64,000 bases of DNA from Asterias rubens (Eukaryota; Echinodermata; Asteroidea; Forcipulatida; Asteriidae), in NCBI RefSeq assembly GCF_902459465.1, contig NC_047081.1, positions 11,003,857-11,067,856 on the forward strand, in the 5' to 3' direction. The notes under the pieces were generated by a model that saw only the letters and a list, made by a program, of their open reading frames with translations, did not search any database and was not told the DNA's origin. Below, piece by piece: positions 23,301 through 34,453 of this stretch. Each line of letters opens with the position of its first letter. The first letter of the stretch is position 1. A program made the position numbers and the translations under genes.

Positions 23301-26300
23301 CAGACTTACCGGGTAAATCCATTGTTCTCAGAATTATGCGCATGTTCAGAACTACGTAAACAATGGAAATTTACCCGGTATGTCTGCTGCCACCTAGCGT
23401 TGGAAAGTCTCCTATTGCAAAGCTCATGGGTTCGAATTACATGATACACCTGTGATTTTGTTCACAAAGCTTGGGTAAGTACCGAGTATACAGTGCTAAC
23501 ACACATCGGTGTATATGGGTAAAACTAAAAAATAATATTAATTCGACAAACTTACAAATACAATGAAGATGACAGTGGAGAAGCAAGCTCCGATGAACCC
23601 TTCCCAGGTTTTCTTGGGAGAAAGTTTGATCAGAGACGTCCGGCCAAAGAAGAATCCTGTTCGGAAGAACAAAACAAAAAAATCAATCAATCAAAAAAAG
23701 TTTGCTCTAAGACGCTACATAGTTGAATAGTAAGTAAGCCTGCTAGAACAGGTGAGATTTTAGGAGTGTCTTGAAAGATGTAAGTAAGCTGCCATTTTTT
23801 AATTTGTACAGAAAGCTTATTCCACATTTTAGGGATATATACGGAGGATGATTTCTCTGAAAAGTTGAATGGCAAGTTCTTGGCACAACAAAAAAGGGAG
23901 CAAGAGGAAGACGAACAAAGATGTCTTTGTTAAGATCTCAATTTGAGCATGTCCGTGATATATCAAGGAGCTTGTTTATGGTCAAGGAATTGTTGTTGCT
24001 AAATAAATTCTGCAACTGGAAATTAAATTTTAAATATTTCTTGGATTTGAAAGTATTGTCTTGGTTGTAACACTTATGCCCTTGAGCAAGATACTGAACT
24101 AGAGCGACCTTCGGAGTGGGGGTTTGGGAAAGAAAAAAGGGTAATGAATTCTGAAATTTTATTTTGAGGTGGGTATTAAACTCTTTCTCAGATGGAAATT
24201 TGTATCGGGGATAAAGAATATTAATTTGTTTTTTTTACCCCTTTACACCGATGTGTGTTTGCACTCTTTACTCGATGGTTACCCGGGCAACCTCGGTGGT
24301 CTGGTTGGTATGACACTGCTCTAGAAACGCAAAGGTCGTGGGTTCAAATTCCACCCGAGTAATATGCCTGTGATTTTTTTTCACAGAGCTTGGGTACCGC
24401 TGAGTATACAGTGCTAATACACATCTTTGTGTTTGGGTAAAAACAATTTTTTTAAAATCCTTCTTACCAAACATGTACGCCATGATGTCGTTACAGATGA
24501 CCGCAGTCGTGGAGAGCAAGAACCAAATCAAACCCTCAAACATGCTCTGCACGATCAGGTTAGACTGTGTGACCACAATCAGCAGAGCTATGTGCGTCCA
24601 GCCAAACTACCGACAAGGAAATCAAAGAGATTTAAGTTGGGAAGGGTTAACAAAATTGAGGGAAAAAAAGAGAAAAAAAAAAAGTTATTTTTGTTGCTAG
24701 TTTGCTTCAGTCTCGTTGCACATTAAATGCTGAGCAGGACTATATATTTCTGTATTCCTATTGCGCTTGAGGGATCACTAACACAATGCAAACCCTTCAT
24801 GACTTACCAGCGTGAATTGCACAAGGTATTGTGACTTCCTAAGGGACAGTACAAACAGCATGAAACCTGGAAAACAAAAGCAAATATCACAATTAAAAAC
24901 ACACTTATACTTTACAAACAATAATCCACAATAAATTGTTTGTATAGGTATGAGGTTCAAGGGGAATGTTACAACCCTAACATCTAAAGGGCATTTCCGT
25001 TTCGGATATTTGTTTTCTTTCTACTGGGGCATTCCAAGGGAGAGAAGGAACAGGAGTGTGTTCAACTCGCTGGCTATCGTTACTAAGAGTTAATAATAAA
25101 TAAGACTTATAAAGAGCATTTTACGAAGATACAATGGGCTGGTATAAAGAAAGCTACGAAAAAGTAGATGCGCTTTTAATTTACTCTTGAATGTCTGGAA
25201 TGAGTTGGGTACGGTGATCTATAACAATTAAAAAACATTTCACATACCAAACATGTACAGCCAGAAGGCAATGAAGCGATAGTAGTCAATGAATGGCTGC
25301 AAAAACTCCTGTAAAATGAAAAACAGAAATAAAGTTCAGTTTGCTAAGTCATTGTGTCACACTTGCAATAAATGTGAATGGCACATAAAAGAAACCGTCT
25401 TTCCTCAAAGCAACACTAGCTCAATACATTTCTAATGTGATCCTAGATAACTATTGGAGCAAGTTTGTAAGAAGGGAGTGTGGTTTACTGTGGGATTCTA
25501 TCACACTTTGGCCACAAAACTATGCTTCCGTCATGCATTATCGCAAATAATTCCATGTATCATTGCGAACTGCATCAGAGTTGGCTCATAAATTGTTCAG
25601 TGACTGGCAAACAGGACCAGTTAGCTTGTCATTTCACTTAGTCCTTCTTTCCTTTTTTTTTTTTTACTGTCATTTGGCCAGTTAACCACTGTTACGGGAC
25701 AACACTGCAGCATTATTCTTTATGTGAATTACTTGGTGTGTATTTTCATCCTAAAACGCATTGCGCATACATGTACGCATTATGCACCAAATAATGATAA
25801 CAGTGGCTTCTTATGATGGACACATGGTTTTCTGGCTACAAAGAGAATACGGGGGTAAGCAATTTGTTCCTTGCACCTGCCTGATTTTTTGCACCCGTAG
25901 ATTTAACCACGGTATGGTGGAGGACGGATTGAGGTGGAGGATGGAGTGGGTTGGAGGAGAAATTATTCAAAGGGATTTAAAGTTGGATAAAAACACCCAC
26001 CAGATCCCTATGGAGAACAATCCCGAAGTAGTCCTTCATGCTCTGGCCATACACAAAGTAATTGGCCGAGAGGAGAAAGTACCAGCTGAGGGTGCGGAAC
26101 CAGGGAAGATCCTGCGAGCGATAGACGGCATGCCCGATGGTGATGATCTCATGAAAGCACATCATCTCTATTAAGAGCACCTGTGTCCCGCAGCAAGAAG
26201 TAAAACAAAAACAATCGATAAGAACAATCAGTATCACTCCATCTGTTCATTAGAGATAACATCTTATAACAATAACAGTGGCTTCTTATATACAGCGCTC

Positions 26301-28442
26301 ATGTCCATCACTCAGTGAGGCTCAAGACGCTTCAACATTCAGCATTTTTAATGCAAGGTATTGTGTAGCTTGAGGTAATGAGAACAATTCCTCTGGTCTT
26401 GGTGCCCCTTCAAAAGTTTCCAATAGACTCTTAAGATTGTACACTGGAAGCGCCTGTCAAAAATGCCCTCTCAAAGTTGAAATTCCAGGTGTGATATTTG
26501 TTTATTACGGTCTATAACAATTTTAAAAGTTCTAATCTTAATTGGCCCTTTATCCAAATATCTTTCTCATGAAGTAGGCTTATCCTGACTAGTCTATCAG
26601 TTTTCACCTACCACACCCATTTTACCTACTAAGAAGCACAACTAAGAAGAATTGTTTTTGGCATTAACTTACCAAACAAGTCAGTGCGACCGGGCCCACA
26701 TATATGATTAACGAAAACGCCATGACCATAATGATGGAGAAACCGCCACGGATAAACCAATTCTGCCATCTGAAACGGGAATAACAAGAGTACTAAATAA
26801 AAATTTGAAGTATATTGTAGTACGTCACCATTTGGAGAACCGAACAACACATGGGACTAAATTTAATAGCAATCTGTTGATACAACTGAGGAAACTTCCT
26901 AAGGAAAACATTTGTGTTAAACTGATGGGTAAGTATATTTTGATACTCAAGCTCAGAATTGCATTACCAGACTCGAAGTCAACATTTGAATATAATTGCT
27001 TTCTGTTAAAGAAACTGGAAACTATTGGTAATTGTCAAAGACCAGTCTTCTCACTTGGTGTGTCTCAACATTATGCATATAATAACAAACATGTGAAAAT
27101 TTGAGCTGAAATCGATCGTAAAAGTTGCAAGATAATAATGAAAGAAAAAACACCCTTGTCACACGAAGTTATGTGCTTTCAGATGCTTGATTTTGAGACC
27201 TCAAATTCTAAATCTGAGGTCTCAAATTCAAATTCGTGGAAAATTACTTTTCTCAAAACTATGTTACTTCAGAGGGAGCCGTTTCTCACAATGTTTATAT
27301 TATCAACAGCTCTCCACATCTCGTTAAAAAGTCATGTTTTATGCTAATAATTATTTTGAGTAATTACCAATAGTGTCCACTGCCATACTGGTATTATTAT
27401 TCAATTGAAAAACACAAAGATTGCCGGATTTGTTATTCTTTTTTGTTAGGTTATGAGTTTACTGGACCGAGGCTGAAATCACTGGCCTCGGTCCAGTGTC
27501 AATATCGAGCCTTGGGTTCTTCTTGTGGCAGGATTATTGTTCAGGGAGCGTGCGATCCTTACCGTGGGGATAATCCCTTAAGAATAGTCGGTACTGTATC
27601 TTTCTGCGGAGCGATGGGAGGATCTGCAATCTGTGGGTGACCAATCTCTTCAGGTGGAGTGCATCCAGAGGCGGGTTTCTGAATAATAAAGTAAACGACA
27701 AGGGGGTGAGAAACTTCTCCACTTTCATGGTAGAGGACTCGATTGGAAAATGAGTCAGAACTAAATTTTACCTCATAATAATAATAACAAAGTCATAAAT
27801 ACTAGGATAAACAATAACATTCTTTTAAACAAATTAAATAGTTTGGTTTTAATGTTTTTGAGATGTTCTTGAGATGTTCTTTCAAACTCAAAGAATCTTT
27901 GGCAATTAGCATCTTTCTTCAAAATCTAAATTCAGCCTTTCTTTTAGTTACAATGTGATTTTGAATAAACCTCTAAAATTAAAGTAAGCATGAAATGGAG
28001 GAATGAAATATGAATGAGTGAATAAAAAAGTCCTTATTATTAGTTACTAATTAATATTATTAATATTATATATTATATATGACTATCTTATTTAATATTA
28101 AAATATTATATTAATATATATACTTCAAAAACATTTTTTTTTATGCACCAGAAATATTGAACATTCACAATAGACCACATTATAATAATGCAATAATATT
28201 ATTCTCCATGTCCATCATGTCATGTCTTTGATTTGCTTGGTGTGAAAGCTCTTCTTACTCTATTTGTTTATCATCCCACCCTGCGTACATACCTCTCCTG
28301 ATTCTGCCACAGGCTTCTTCTCCTCCTCAGCAGCCGATGATTGCGGGTCTTTTTTCTCTTCGGCTACAACTGCCGTCTTATTTTCCCCCTCGTTTGCCGC
28401 TTTTTCTCCACCCAGGGGTTCCCGATGCCGTAGCTCACTCAT
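20340..28442 (-). CDS. CDS2: Phosphatidate cytidylyltransferase (CDP-diacylglycerol synthase), complete (13 coding exons, 471 aa)
   Basis: It converts phosphatidic acid plus CTP to CDP-diacylglycerol, the precursor of phosphatidylinositol, at the ER membrane. Coding exons in order: 28293-28442, 27563-27678, 26673-26769, 26001-26180, 25248-25308, 24808-24866, 24468-24606, 23556-23656, 23129-23176, 22470-22574, 22038-22172, 21149-21252, 20340-20460. All junctions are GT-AG and frame-consistent, 1416 nt in total. The N-terminal ~85 residues are charged, rich in E/K and variable. Multiple membrane segments follow from residue ~93. Landmarks include [16 protein letters not shown] (exons 7-8), [11 protein letters not shown], and the family signature across exons 11-12 (residues ~388-414: S-G-F-K-R, then K-D and [11 protein letters not shown]). 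The C-terminus ([11 protein letters not shown]) matches the animal CDS tail. Human CDS1 and CDS2 are of similar length. The symbol marks the family; invertebrates usually have one gene for CDS1/2. Confidence 0.96.
20505..20612 (-). mobile_element. Truncated tRNA-like SINE, reverse orientation
   Basis: TACCCATATACACTGATGTG...CACTGTATACTC is the terminal repeat of the family at 24231-24442. It is followed by the reversed tRNA-like body (CTTTGCAATTCTAGAGCAGT, CCACCGAG). The centre, with the B box, is deleted. It lies just upstream of the last CDS exon. Confidence 0.5.
21378..21560 (-). mobile_element. Possible LINE 3' tail, reverse orientation
   Basis: TTCAATTCAATTCAA next to AT-rich sequence with TTTATT resembles the (TTGAA)n tail of CR1/L2-like elements read backwards. 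It lies in an intron of the CDP-DAG synthase gene. No reading frame remains. Confidence 0.3.
23024..23060 (-). ncRNA. Degenerate hammerhead-like motif, second copy
   Basis: On the minus strand, stem II is GATCA/TGATC with an 8-nt loop (23038-23055), then GAAA, CGT-TGAG-GCG (stem III with a G-U pair). The upstream core reads CTCCCGA instead of CUGANGA, so catalysis is not expected. The flanking TTCTGAAAAGAAC matches the 18.6-kb element. Confidence 0.4.
23237..23526 (+). mobile_element. tRNA-like SINE with terminal repeat, split by a MITE
   Basis: The left part (TTGGTAAGACACTGCTCTAGA) and right part (TTGCAAAGCTCATGGGTTCG...CGAGTATACAGTGCTAACAC) are one SINE copy. The palindromic MITE at 23272-23413 interrupts it at AATT. 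It lies in an intron of the CDP-DAG synthase gene. Confidence 0.6.
23272..23413. mobile_element. 142-bp palindromic MITE, copy 1
   Basis: It starts GGGAGACTTTC and ends GAAAGTCTCCT. The arms hold GGCAGCAGACTTACCGGGTA and TACCCGGTATGTCTGCTGCC. It is identical, reversed, to 61410-61551 over all 142 bp. AT flanks both sides (23270-71 and 23414-15), consistent with a 2-bp AT duplication within AATT. Confidence 0.85.
23687..24233 (-). mobile_element. Decayed LINE (reverse transcriptase ORF end)
   Basis: Minus-strand frames read [19 protein letters not shown] (near 23850) and, upstream, [15 protein letters not shown] before a stop. This resembles the C-terminal end of CR1/L2/jockey-type reverse transcriptase ORFs (x-S-x-x-x-P-x-x-W-N-x-L-x). 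Several stops break it. It lies in an intron of the CDP-DAG synthase gene. Confidence 0.4.
24231..24442 (+). mobile_element. tRNA-derived SINE bounded by inverted repeats, most complete copy
   Basis: A-box-like TGGTCTGGTTGG (24297-24308) and B box GGTTCAAATTCC (24341-24352) lie in a tRNA-like unit closed by CTCGG/CCGAG. The outer ends are inverted: TTTACCCCTTTACACCGATG against CATCTTTGTGTTTGGGTAAA. Other copies: 20505-20612, 23237-23526, 36713-36853. It is not a functional tRNA gene, since copies are degenerate and intronic. Confidence 0.65.
27006..27384 (-). mobile_element. TTAA-type MITE (GGCAGTGGACACTATTGG family), reverse copy
   Basis: TTAAAGAAACTGGAAACTAT...TGGTAATTGTCAAAG at the left and AATTACCAATAGTGTCCACT...GCC at the right. 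The right TTAA is lost. It lies in the second CDS intron. Confidence 0.75.
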
Positions 28443-29520
28443 TGTGGCTCAATTCCTAAACCCTAATAGAGGAACCTTTCGTCTCAAAAACGCTTTCTGC
28501 CGTACAAAAACAGCTATTTTAAGCGACGTTTCTTCGACACATCCATCGGTCGTCGCAGGTCAACAAAAATTAATGAAAATAACGATATAGTTTCCAGACG
28601 TCATTAGAGTTTGTGTGGGTGTTTACTGTTATTTTTTGTCTGCATAGATCTCCACTAATATTGAGCAGCCTTGTTCCTGCGGTCAACCCTGCACGTACAT
28701 GATACAACGTATGGAGTCGATGTTTTCTTTTAAATGAAAGCGAGGTTGAATTATCGTCAGGGGGAGGAAACCTGACTAATTTTGCCACGATATAAGATTT
28801 CTGCAATGTGATTTGTTGATGTTTTTTAAGACCCATCTTCAGTAATCTTGTCTGTTCAGTGGACTGGACCATTTCTTTTATTGTAAAATCGCACCATGCA
28901 TGGCCGGCTGAGATGGGGAGATGGGGCGGGGTGCAATCGGTGCGCTAGGCTAGTGGATGATTGGGGCGATTGCATAATAATTAATTACAACAAAATAGTG
29001 GCCCGTAGAAAGTCGTTGTCACAAGTCCTCTATGATTGATTTAATGGCCATTTTGGTCAGGATCAAGTGAAACAAAAAAATAAGAAGAAAAACCCACAAG
29101 GAGGAACAGTAAAATTGATAGGGAGAACAAAATGAACAACGAATTAATGTTCAACCCCTATATATTTTACCCTGGTGACAAATGAGGGCAATGTAAAACA
29201 ATTGCAGTCAGCAGAGACAAAAAATTAAAAAAAAAAAACACCCCTCCGGCCCTTCCGTTAACAGTTTCTTACAGTTATTTATAAACCCCTCTTGTCCTAT
29301 TCTGAACTGCATTTGCGTTTTGTAAACTTGCATTCAACCATGGAGGAAAATACTTGTTTCTCTCATGAGACAACTTCTTGCAAAATATAATGAATATTCA
29401 TTGTTTAATTTGCATAACATACATACTGCCTGGCGACTGCTTTTTCTCCTGGACTTTTTTCAAAGTGAATTTGTTTTAAACAATTGAAAGAAAAAAACAT
29501 AAATGGAGAGTTCAACTGTT
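28443..29520. other. Intergenic region, 5' of CDP-DAG synthase
   Basis: This should hold the CDP-DAG synthase promoter and 5' UTR. I see no clear TATA or Inr arrangement. Short ORFs here are not protein-like. Confidence 0.4.
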
Positions 29521-30079
29521 GTTTTAACATAAAAATGCTTCTTTTATTTTCTTCAAAAATTAAACAAGTTTACATTCACCTTTAAAAATATATTTTAACA
29601 CCAAACAAAAATATGATCTTTACAAACCATTTATAACAAATTCGGGATTTCATAAAATCATGCAATTCTGTATAATTCCTAATAATGAGATGGCACACAG
29701 TGTGCAAAAACCAAGCCAAAACTCCCAAATGAATGTTGTTTGCTTATCAAATAGATGCAAATAAAAGCTTTCAGATTTTGTTTTAATTAGGCTCATACAA
29801 GTTAAAAGTTTGTCAACCTGTTTAAGACATCCCATCACGTTCTTATCATGACTCAAAAATCCTCAGGAGATCAAAAGAAGCTCTTCAAGATAATTGGTAA
29901 GTTGTTGCCCAAAACCCCTGTCCTTCCATCCACTTCCATCTACTAAGTTAGAACTAGTCCTAACTCTTTGTGAAATCGACCCCAGGACTTAGCAAATGAG
30001 TTCCAGAAATTCTTTGTCACCAAGATTTCAGACATCCGCTCAACATTTTCATCAGTCCCTTAATAAACAGGTGACAGGT

Positions 30080-30318
30080 CTTTTTCTTCAGCCGTGCCAC
30101 GCATCTGGAACTCTCTACCACTTAATCTTTGATCCTGTCTTTGTACCACAAAATTCAAGTCTCTTCTCAAAACTTATCTTATGTCACAGGTTTTCAATGA
30201 CTAATTTTGTTGTGTCTGTTTTTCTTTGTGTTGTGTTTTGTTTTTAGTTTTACTGCGCCTTGAACACCCAGCAGGGTGGATATGTGCGCATTACAAGTCT
30301 TATTATTATTATTTTTAT
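30080..30318 (+). mobile_element. LINE 3' end with decayed reverse transcriptase C-terminus and (TTA)n tail
   Basis: Translation gives RSFSSAVPRIWNSLPLNL, one stop, then TTKFKSLLKTYLMSQVF and a stop. This is the hallmark end of CR1/L2/jockey-clade ORF2. The 3' UTR (GCGCCTTGAACACCCAGCAG...GTCTTATTATT) recurs reversed at 12413-12480. Confidence 0.7.
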
Positions 30319-30837
30319 GGCTGATGCCTCGGAGTTGTCAAAAATAATAATTGTTGGCTTTTTAGGATGAGGCATGACTGTCATACTTGTCTACACTTTT
30401 ATAGAAAAGCAAACTTATATACTTCAAATATTTCCAAAAGTTTTCTAATTCAAACTAATAAATACAAAATAAAAATATTAAAAGTTCCAGAAAAACTTTC
30501 CTTAAATTCTGAGTAAAGTAAAAAGTAGTACTGTTCAACATTAATTAGAGGCTAAGTTGCAGGTTGTTAGTATCCTTTGTGTACAAAAGTGGTATGTCAA
30601 TTTTCAATGGTAGATGAAATCAAATTATATAATTTACTTCTAAAGGTAAGCAAACATTTAAGCTTAAAATTAACCCAACATAGTACGTTTCAAAAAAGTC
30701 AGTACAAACTTACTTTTAAAATATAGAAAAAAGCTTATCTCTGCACTTTTTAGATCCCTGTAATAAAGCACTATATAAAAATTTGTTATTTCTATTATTA
30801 TGTGCTGACAACAAACCATAGGCGCATTGCCAACAAA

Positions 30838-31377
30838 CTGTGCCCAAATTTCATAAAGTCTGTAAGCATAAAAACTTGTTAAGCACAAAAAGATCTTGCT
30901 AAACCAAAACTGGTTACCAGCCACAATTTCATAAAGTTTACATTGTTCAACTGGTGCCCCACTCATTTTTTGCTAAGCAAATAAATTTGCTGAGCAGTAT
31001 TTTCTGCATAACAGTTTTTAAACTAGACCCAGGGGTATAATTTCATAGAGATAGTCCTAACTTAGGGCTAGTCTTAGCAACCTTTTATAACAAACTGAAG
31101 GCTAGTCCTCAGCTATAACAAGTACCTGATAGTCCTAAATTGAGATAAGACTATGTCTTAACTTTTTGTGAAATCCAACCCTGCGCACAATTTCATAAAG
31201 CTATTTAGCAGAAGATACTGCTTGACAAAATTCCTTGCTATGCAAAAAATTAGTGGGGCACTAGTCGCAACAGTGTTAACTTTATGGAATGTTGGCTGGT
31301 AACCTGTTTTCCTCAGCAAGCTTTCCCTTGGCTTAGCAGATTTTTGTGCTTACTGGCTTTATGAAATTGGGCCCTGG
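30838..31377. mobile_element. Cluster of MITEs (CCAATTTCATAAAG family and TAGTCCTAACTTAG family)
   Basis: 30838-31027 and 31185-31377 carry CAATTTCATAAAGCT...GCTAAGCAAA...TTGGCTGGTAACCTG and end GACTTTATGAAATTGGGCCC-like. Between them, 31027-31183 is a TAGTCCTAACTTAG-type palindrome. Confidence 0.55.
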
Positions 31378-31424
31378 TCCCTTGCTGCTTTCTCGGCGCT
31401 AGATTTACAATATCATGTGACAGG

Positions 31425-32999
31425 TCAGAGTTCCCTCTTTGACTTTATCCTGTCCGTTCTGTTGTCTATTTGACAAATGCACGCTTCCTTTTGTGTGTCT
31501 ATGTATGTTTGGCACCCCAGCTCCAAGACGGCCATCACCATCATCTGAACAGTCATCTGACAACCTTAGAGAAAGTAAACAAGTATAAAATAAAATTAAG
31601 TGGAAGTGTCGAGCCGTGCGGTTAAAGAGCACTGACTTCAAACTCTTGTGTTTCTGTCCAGCAGAGTGTGGGTTCAAGTCCCAGTCACTTGTGTCATTAT
31701 TCCTTGTGCAAGACACTTCTTCATTGCTTCGTCCTTTGGATGGGACGTAAAGCCGTTTGTCCTGTGTGTTGTGTAATGCATGCAAAGAAAATTCAAGGCC
31801 CCCGTCTTAAGTCTAGTATTTTACCTTCAAGCTCTTCACTGTTGAAATTCATTACTCCTTTCATGACATCACACACCCCATCAAGGCACTTGGCAAATTG
31901 ATCCTCACACGTCAGCTTAGGCATGCCGCACTGTCCATAACATTTGTCGTGCTTATTGCAGCATTTTTCAACGCCGGGCAATGAAGACAGATCAAACTGT
32001 AGGGTGGGTGGGAACAATAACAACAATAATAAGAACACATAATCTTTGTGTAACTTTCTCAACACCCAAGCATCTTAAGATACATCTTGAAACTGTCTCA
32101 GTCCTCACAGGTACCTATGTTTACACGTTGATAAAGAGAACAAGCCTGCATGAAACTTCACAGAGGCAACGAGACGAGGGTGAGTACAAACTTACAATTT
32201 CCTCAAAGTCAAAGGGTATTTCCTCCCAAGACGTCTGGGGATAGAAATTTTACCTGTATTCCATAAGCACCACAGCCATTAACTTCAGGACTGTACCCAG
32301 GTCTCTTCATTGCTGTCCCACCTGTACAAAAAAAGTAAGGTTTTTTACGGTCTAGCTTCAGTTATTTAAATTATAGCCATGACATAACAAACATAGGCCT
32401 CGCTTAAGAGTTATAACATGTCAGGCTCAGCCAAGTCCTCTGACATTATAACTAATTAATAAGCAAGGCCTAAGTTGGCCGACCAAGGGCTCAAATTTTA
32501 CCCTGTACAACCACACAAGTCTGAGGCCAGTGATTTTAGTGTCGGGCCTGTTCAACTCGATCGAGGCAGGACAAGTCATCTGGCGACCTCACCTTGGTTT
32601 TGGGTTTTTTTTTCTCGAGATGTTTAACGTTTTATCTTGTTTAACTCAGAATCAGATGATATATTTCTCTCGGTAAAAATGAGTGAAAATGTGGTGGCAG
32701 GATACAGAAACTTTACCGGTATTTCAAATCCGTAAATACTCACCATTTTTACAAGTAAAGATGCATTCGTCCACCTCCCCTCCGATGTCATTCTGTCCAC
32801 TTACGATTTTGGCGGCTTTGGAAGCCGTTTTCAAACCCAATGCAATATTGTCGGCAATGGTCGCAAAATCATTCATATACTCCCCGAAACGTTTGTCATT
32901 TGCAGCATGGTTGTTACTAGCTACTTTCAGTTGCTTTGTGAAAGAAAGATGTAGACAAACAATTGCTAACACTTCTAAGAACGTGTTTTTGAGGATCAT
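31425..32999 (-). CDS. PLA2G12A: Group XII secreted phospholipase A2, complete (4 exons, 211 aa)
   Basis: A calcium-dependent secreted enzyme of the PLA2 fold that would hydrolyse the sn-2 ester of glycerophospholipids. Exons: 32744-32999, 32254-32321, 31825-31996, 31425-31564; 636 nt, all junctions in frame. The ATG at 32999 opens a signal-like hydrophobic stretch (residues ~8-20). Family landmarks: PEVNGCGAYGIQ near residues ~97-108, and CCNKHDKCY with the catalytic His124-Asp125 pair in exon 3. In the last exon, LGCQTYIDTQKEACIC resembles the human XIIA region. Retained His argues for the active XIIA type rather than the His-lacking XIIB type. Length is near the human 189 aa, with a longer N-terminal region. 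Intron 3 holds a tRNA-Leu-like SINE. Confidence 0.93.
31610..31800 (+). mobile_element. tRNA-Leu-derived SINE in phospholipase intron 3
   Basis: GTCGAGCCGTGCGGTTAAAG resembles the tRNA-Leu D-arm. CTTCAAACT contains a CAA anticodon-like loop, and GGTTCAAGTCCC (31671-31682) is a B box. The body continues with CTTTGGATGGGACGTAAAGC, a phrase frequent in deuterostome SINEs. It fills most of a 260-bp intron. Confidence 0.7.
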
Positions 33000-33386
33000 G
33001 ATGGTTGGAAAAAGTTTAGTTTACCAGCAGGAAACGGGTCGTGCAACAAAACGCAAGTTGATGCTGACCGACACACAACAAATCCAAATTTTAACAGTGA
33101 ACAGGAAGGGCGCCCTCTACCGAACTGAATCCTAACATTGAACTAATTATGCCCTCTCCAAAAGGATTATTTCAAAAGAGGAAAGAAAGCCCGAATTCCA
33201 TATATAAATTAATATAACGCCCCTCCAAGAGGGATAACCCAACTTGTGTGGCCATGGCCAAGGCTAGGGAATCTCTTGCCTTGGCCACACCAAAGTGGGA
33301 AGGCACTTAATACTAAACTCCACAGCGGTTCGCCCCATCGGAGAATACCCGAGCGAGAATGACCTTATGACGTCATTTTGCATATG

Positions 33387-33957
33387 CTTGCATCTTTTAG
33401 ACATGAAAATATTAACAACCAGGTCCTAGTGGTTAGTCCACTCTTATGTAACAACTCCCCAAACCTGCTGCTACAAAATTAATGTACTTTAATATAGAGG
33501 TATGAAGCAGTACTGATCTTTTAGACATGAACATATTAACAACCAGGTCCTAGTGGTTAGTCCACTCTTATGTAACAACTCCCCAAACCTGCTGCTACAA
33601 ATGTACTTGAATAAAGATGTCTGAAGCAGTGCTTGCATCTTTCATAAACAACCAGGTCCCAGTGGTTAGTCCACTCTTATGTAACAACTCCCCAAACCTG
33701 CTGCTACAAATGTACTTGAATAAAGAGGTCTGAAGCAGTACTTGCATCTTTTAGACATGAAATCATTAACAACCAGGTCCTAAGTGGTTAGTCCACTCCT
33801 ATGTAACAACTCCCCAAACCTAGCCTGCTGCTACAAAATATGTACTTGAATAAAGAGGTCTGAAGCAGTACTTGCATCTTTTAGACATGAAATCATTAAC
33901 AGAACAAGGTCCTAGTGGTTAGTCCACTCTTATGTAACAACTCCCCAAACCTGCTGC
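33387..33957. repeat. Minisatellite, about 110-130-bp unit, nearly 5 copies
   Basis: Each unit runs CTTGCATCTTTTAGACATGA, AACAACCAGGTCCTAGTGGT, AACAACTCCCCAAACCTGCT, TGTACTTGAATAAAGAGGTC. Copies begin near 33387, 33515, 33632, 33740 and 33870; the last is cut at CTGCTGC. Confidence 0.9.
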
Positions 33958-34090
33958 GTGGGGGATCGTCGCGAACCGTGCCGGAATATTCCGAGAGCAC
34001 ACGAAAAGTTCCGAACCGCTGTAGAGGTTAGTTTTTAGTGCCTTCCACAGCCACAAATAAGAGGGAAAGAGAGTCCGAATTCCATATGGC

Positions 34091-34195
34091 CCTTTTCGAA
34101 ACCACGGCTTCGGCTTCAGTATCGGCTCAGGCAAGCTTGGCATCGCGGGTGTTTTGACATCAGAATCGAAAGCCGAAACCGTGGTTTCGAAAAGG
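34091..34195. mobile_element. Palindromic MITE (CCTTTTCGAAACCACGG ends)
   Basis: CCTTTTCGAAACCACGGCTT at the left is mirrored by AACCGTGGTTTCGAAAAGG at the right, about 100 bp overall. Confidence 0.7.
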
Positions 34196-34453
34196 CGAAA
34201 ATGGCTGAGTGCGCCCTCTGTAGTTTGAGAGCTTCGTCATGTCGTACTCCCTGACTCCACGAATAACACGTAACAGTTAAACTATAATTTCGTCGAAGAG
34301 TACCGTTTGTTGTGATTTCGCAAGGACTCCTCCCCTGTCAGCTGACTGGGCTTAAATGCAAAGAGATGATTGAAAGATGAAGGCCACACGACAATCTAAA
34401 AAGAGGTATATCTTTCGTTTGGTTATTATATATATACTTTGAGAGGGGAAAAG

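Larger units (their letters stand above)
29525..31424 (-). other. Possible 3' UTR of the phospholipase gene
   Basis: This follows the TGA stop at 31425-31427. AATAAA on the minus strand lies at 29543-29548. The region is largely mobile DNA (LINE end 30080-30318, MITEs 30838-31377), so a shorter UTR is equally possible. Confidence 0.3.

Noticed and set aside
24290-24360. Possible tRNA gene
   Set aside because: A and B boxes are present, but the unit is part of a multi-copy element inside an intron, and the acceptor and T stems are mismatched.
31610-31690. Possible tRNA-Leu gene
   Set aside because: The cloverleaf is degraded and is followed by a SINE body in an intron.
31668-31901. 77-aa plus-strand ORF
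   Set aside because: It runs through the SINE and antisense to a phospholipase exon.
33387-33957. CRISPR-like array
   Set aside because: Units are 110-130 bp, whole-unit repeats without unique spacers, in a eukaryotic genome.
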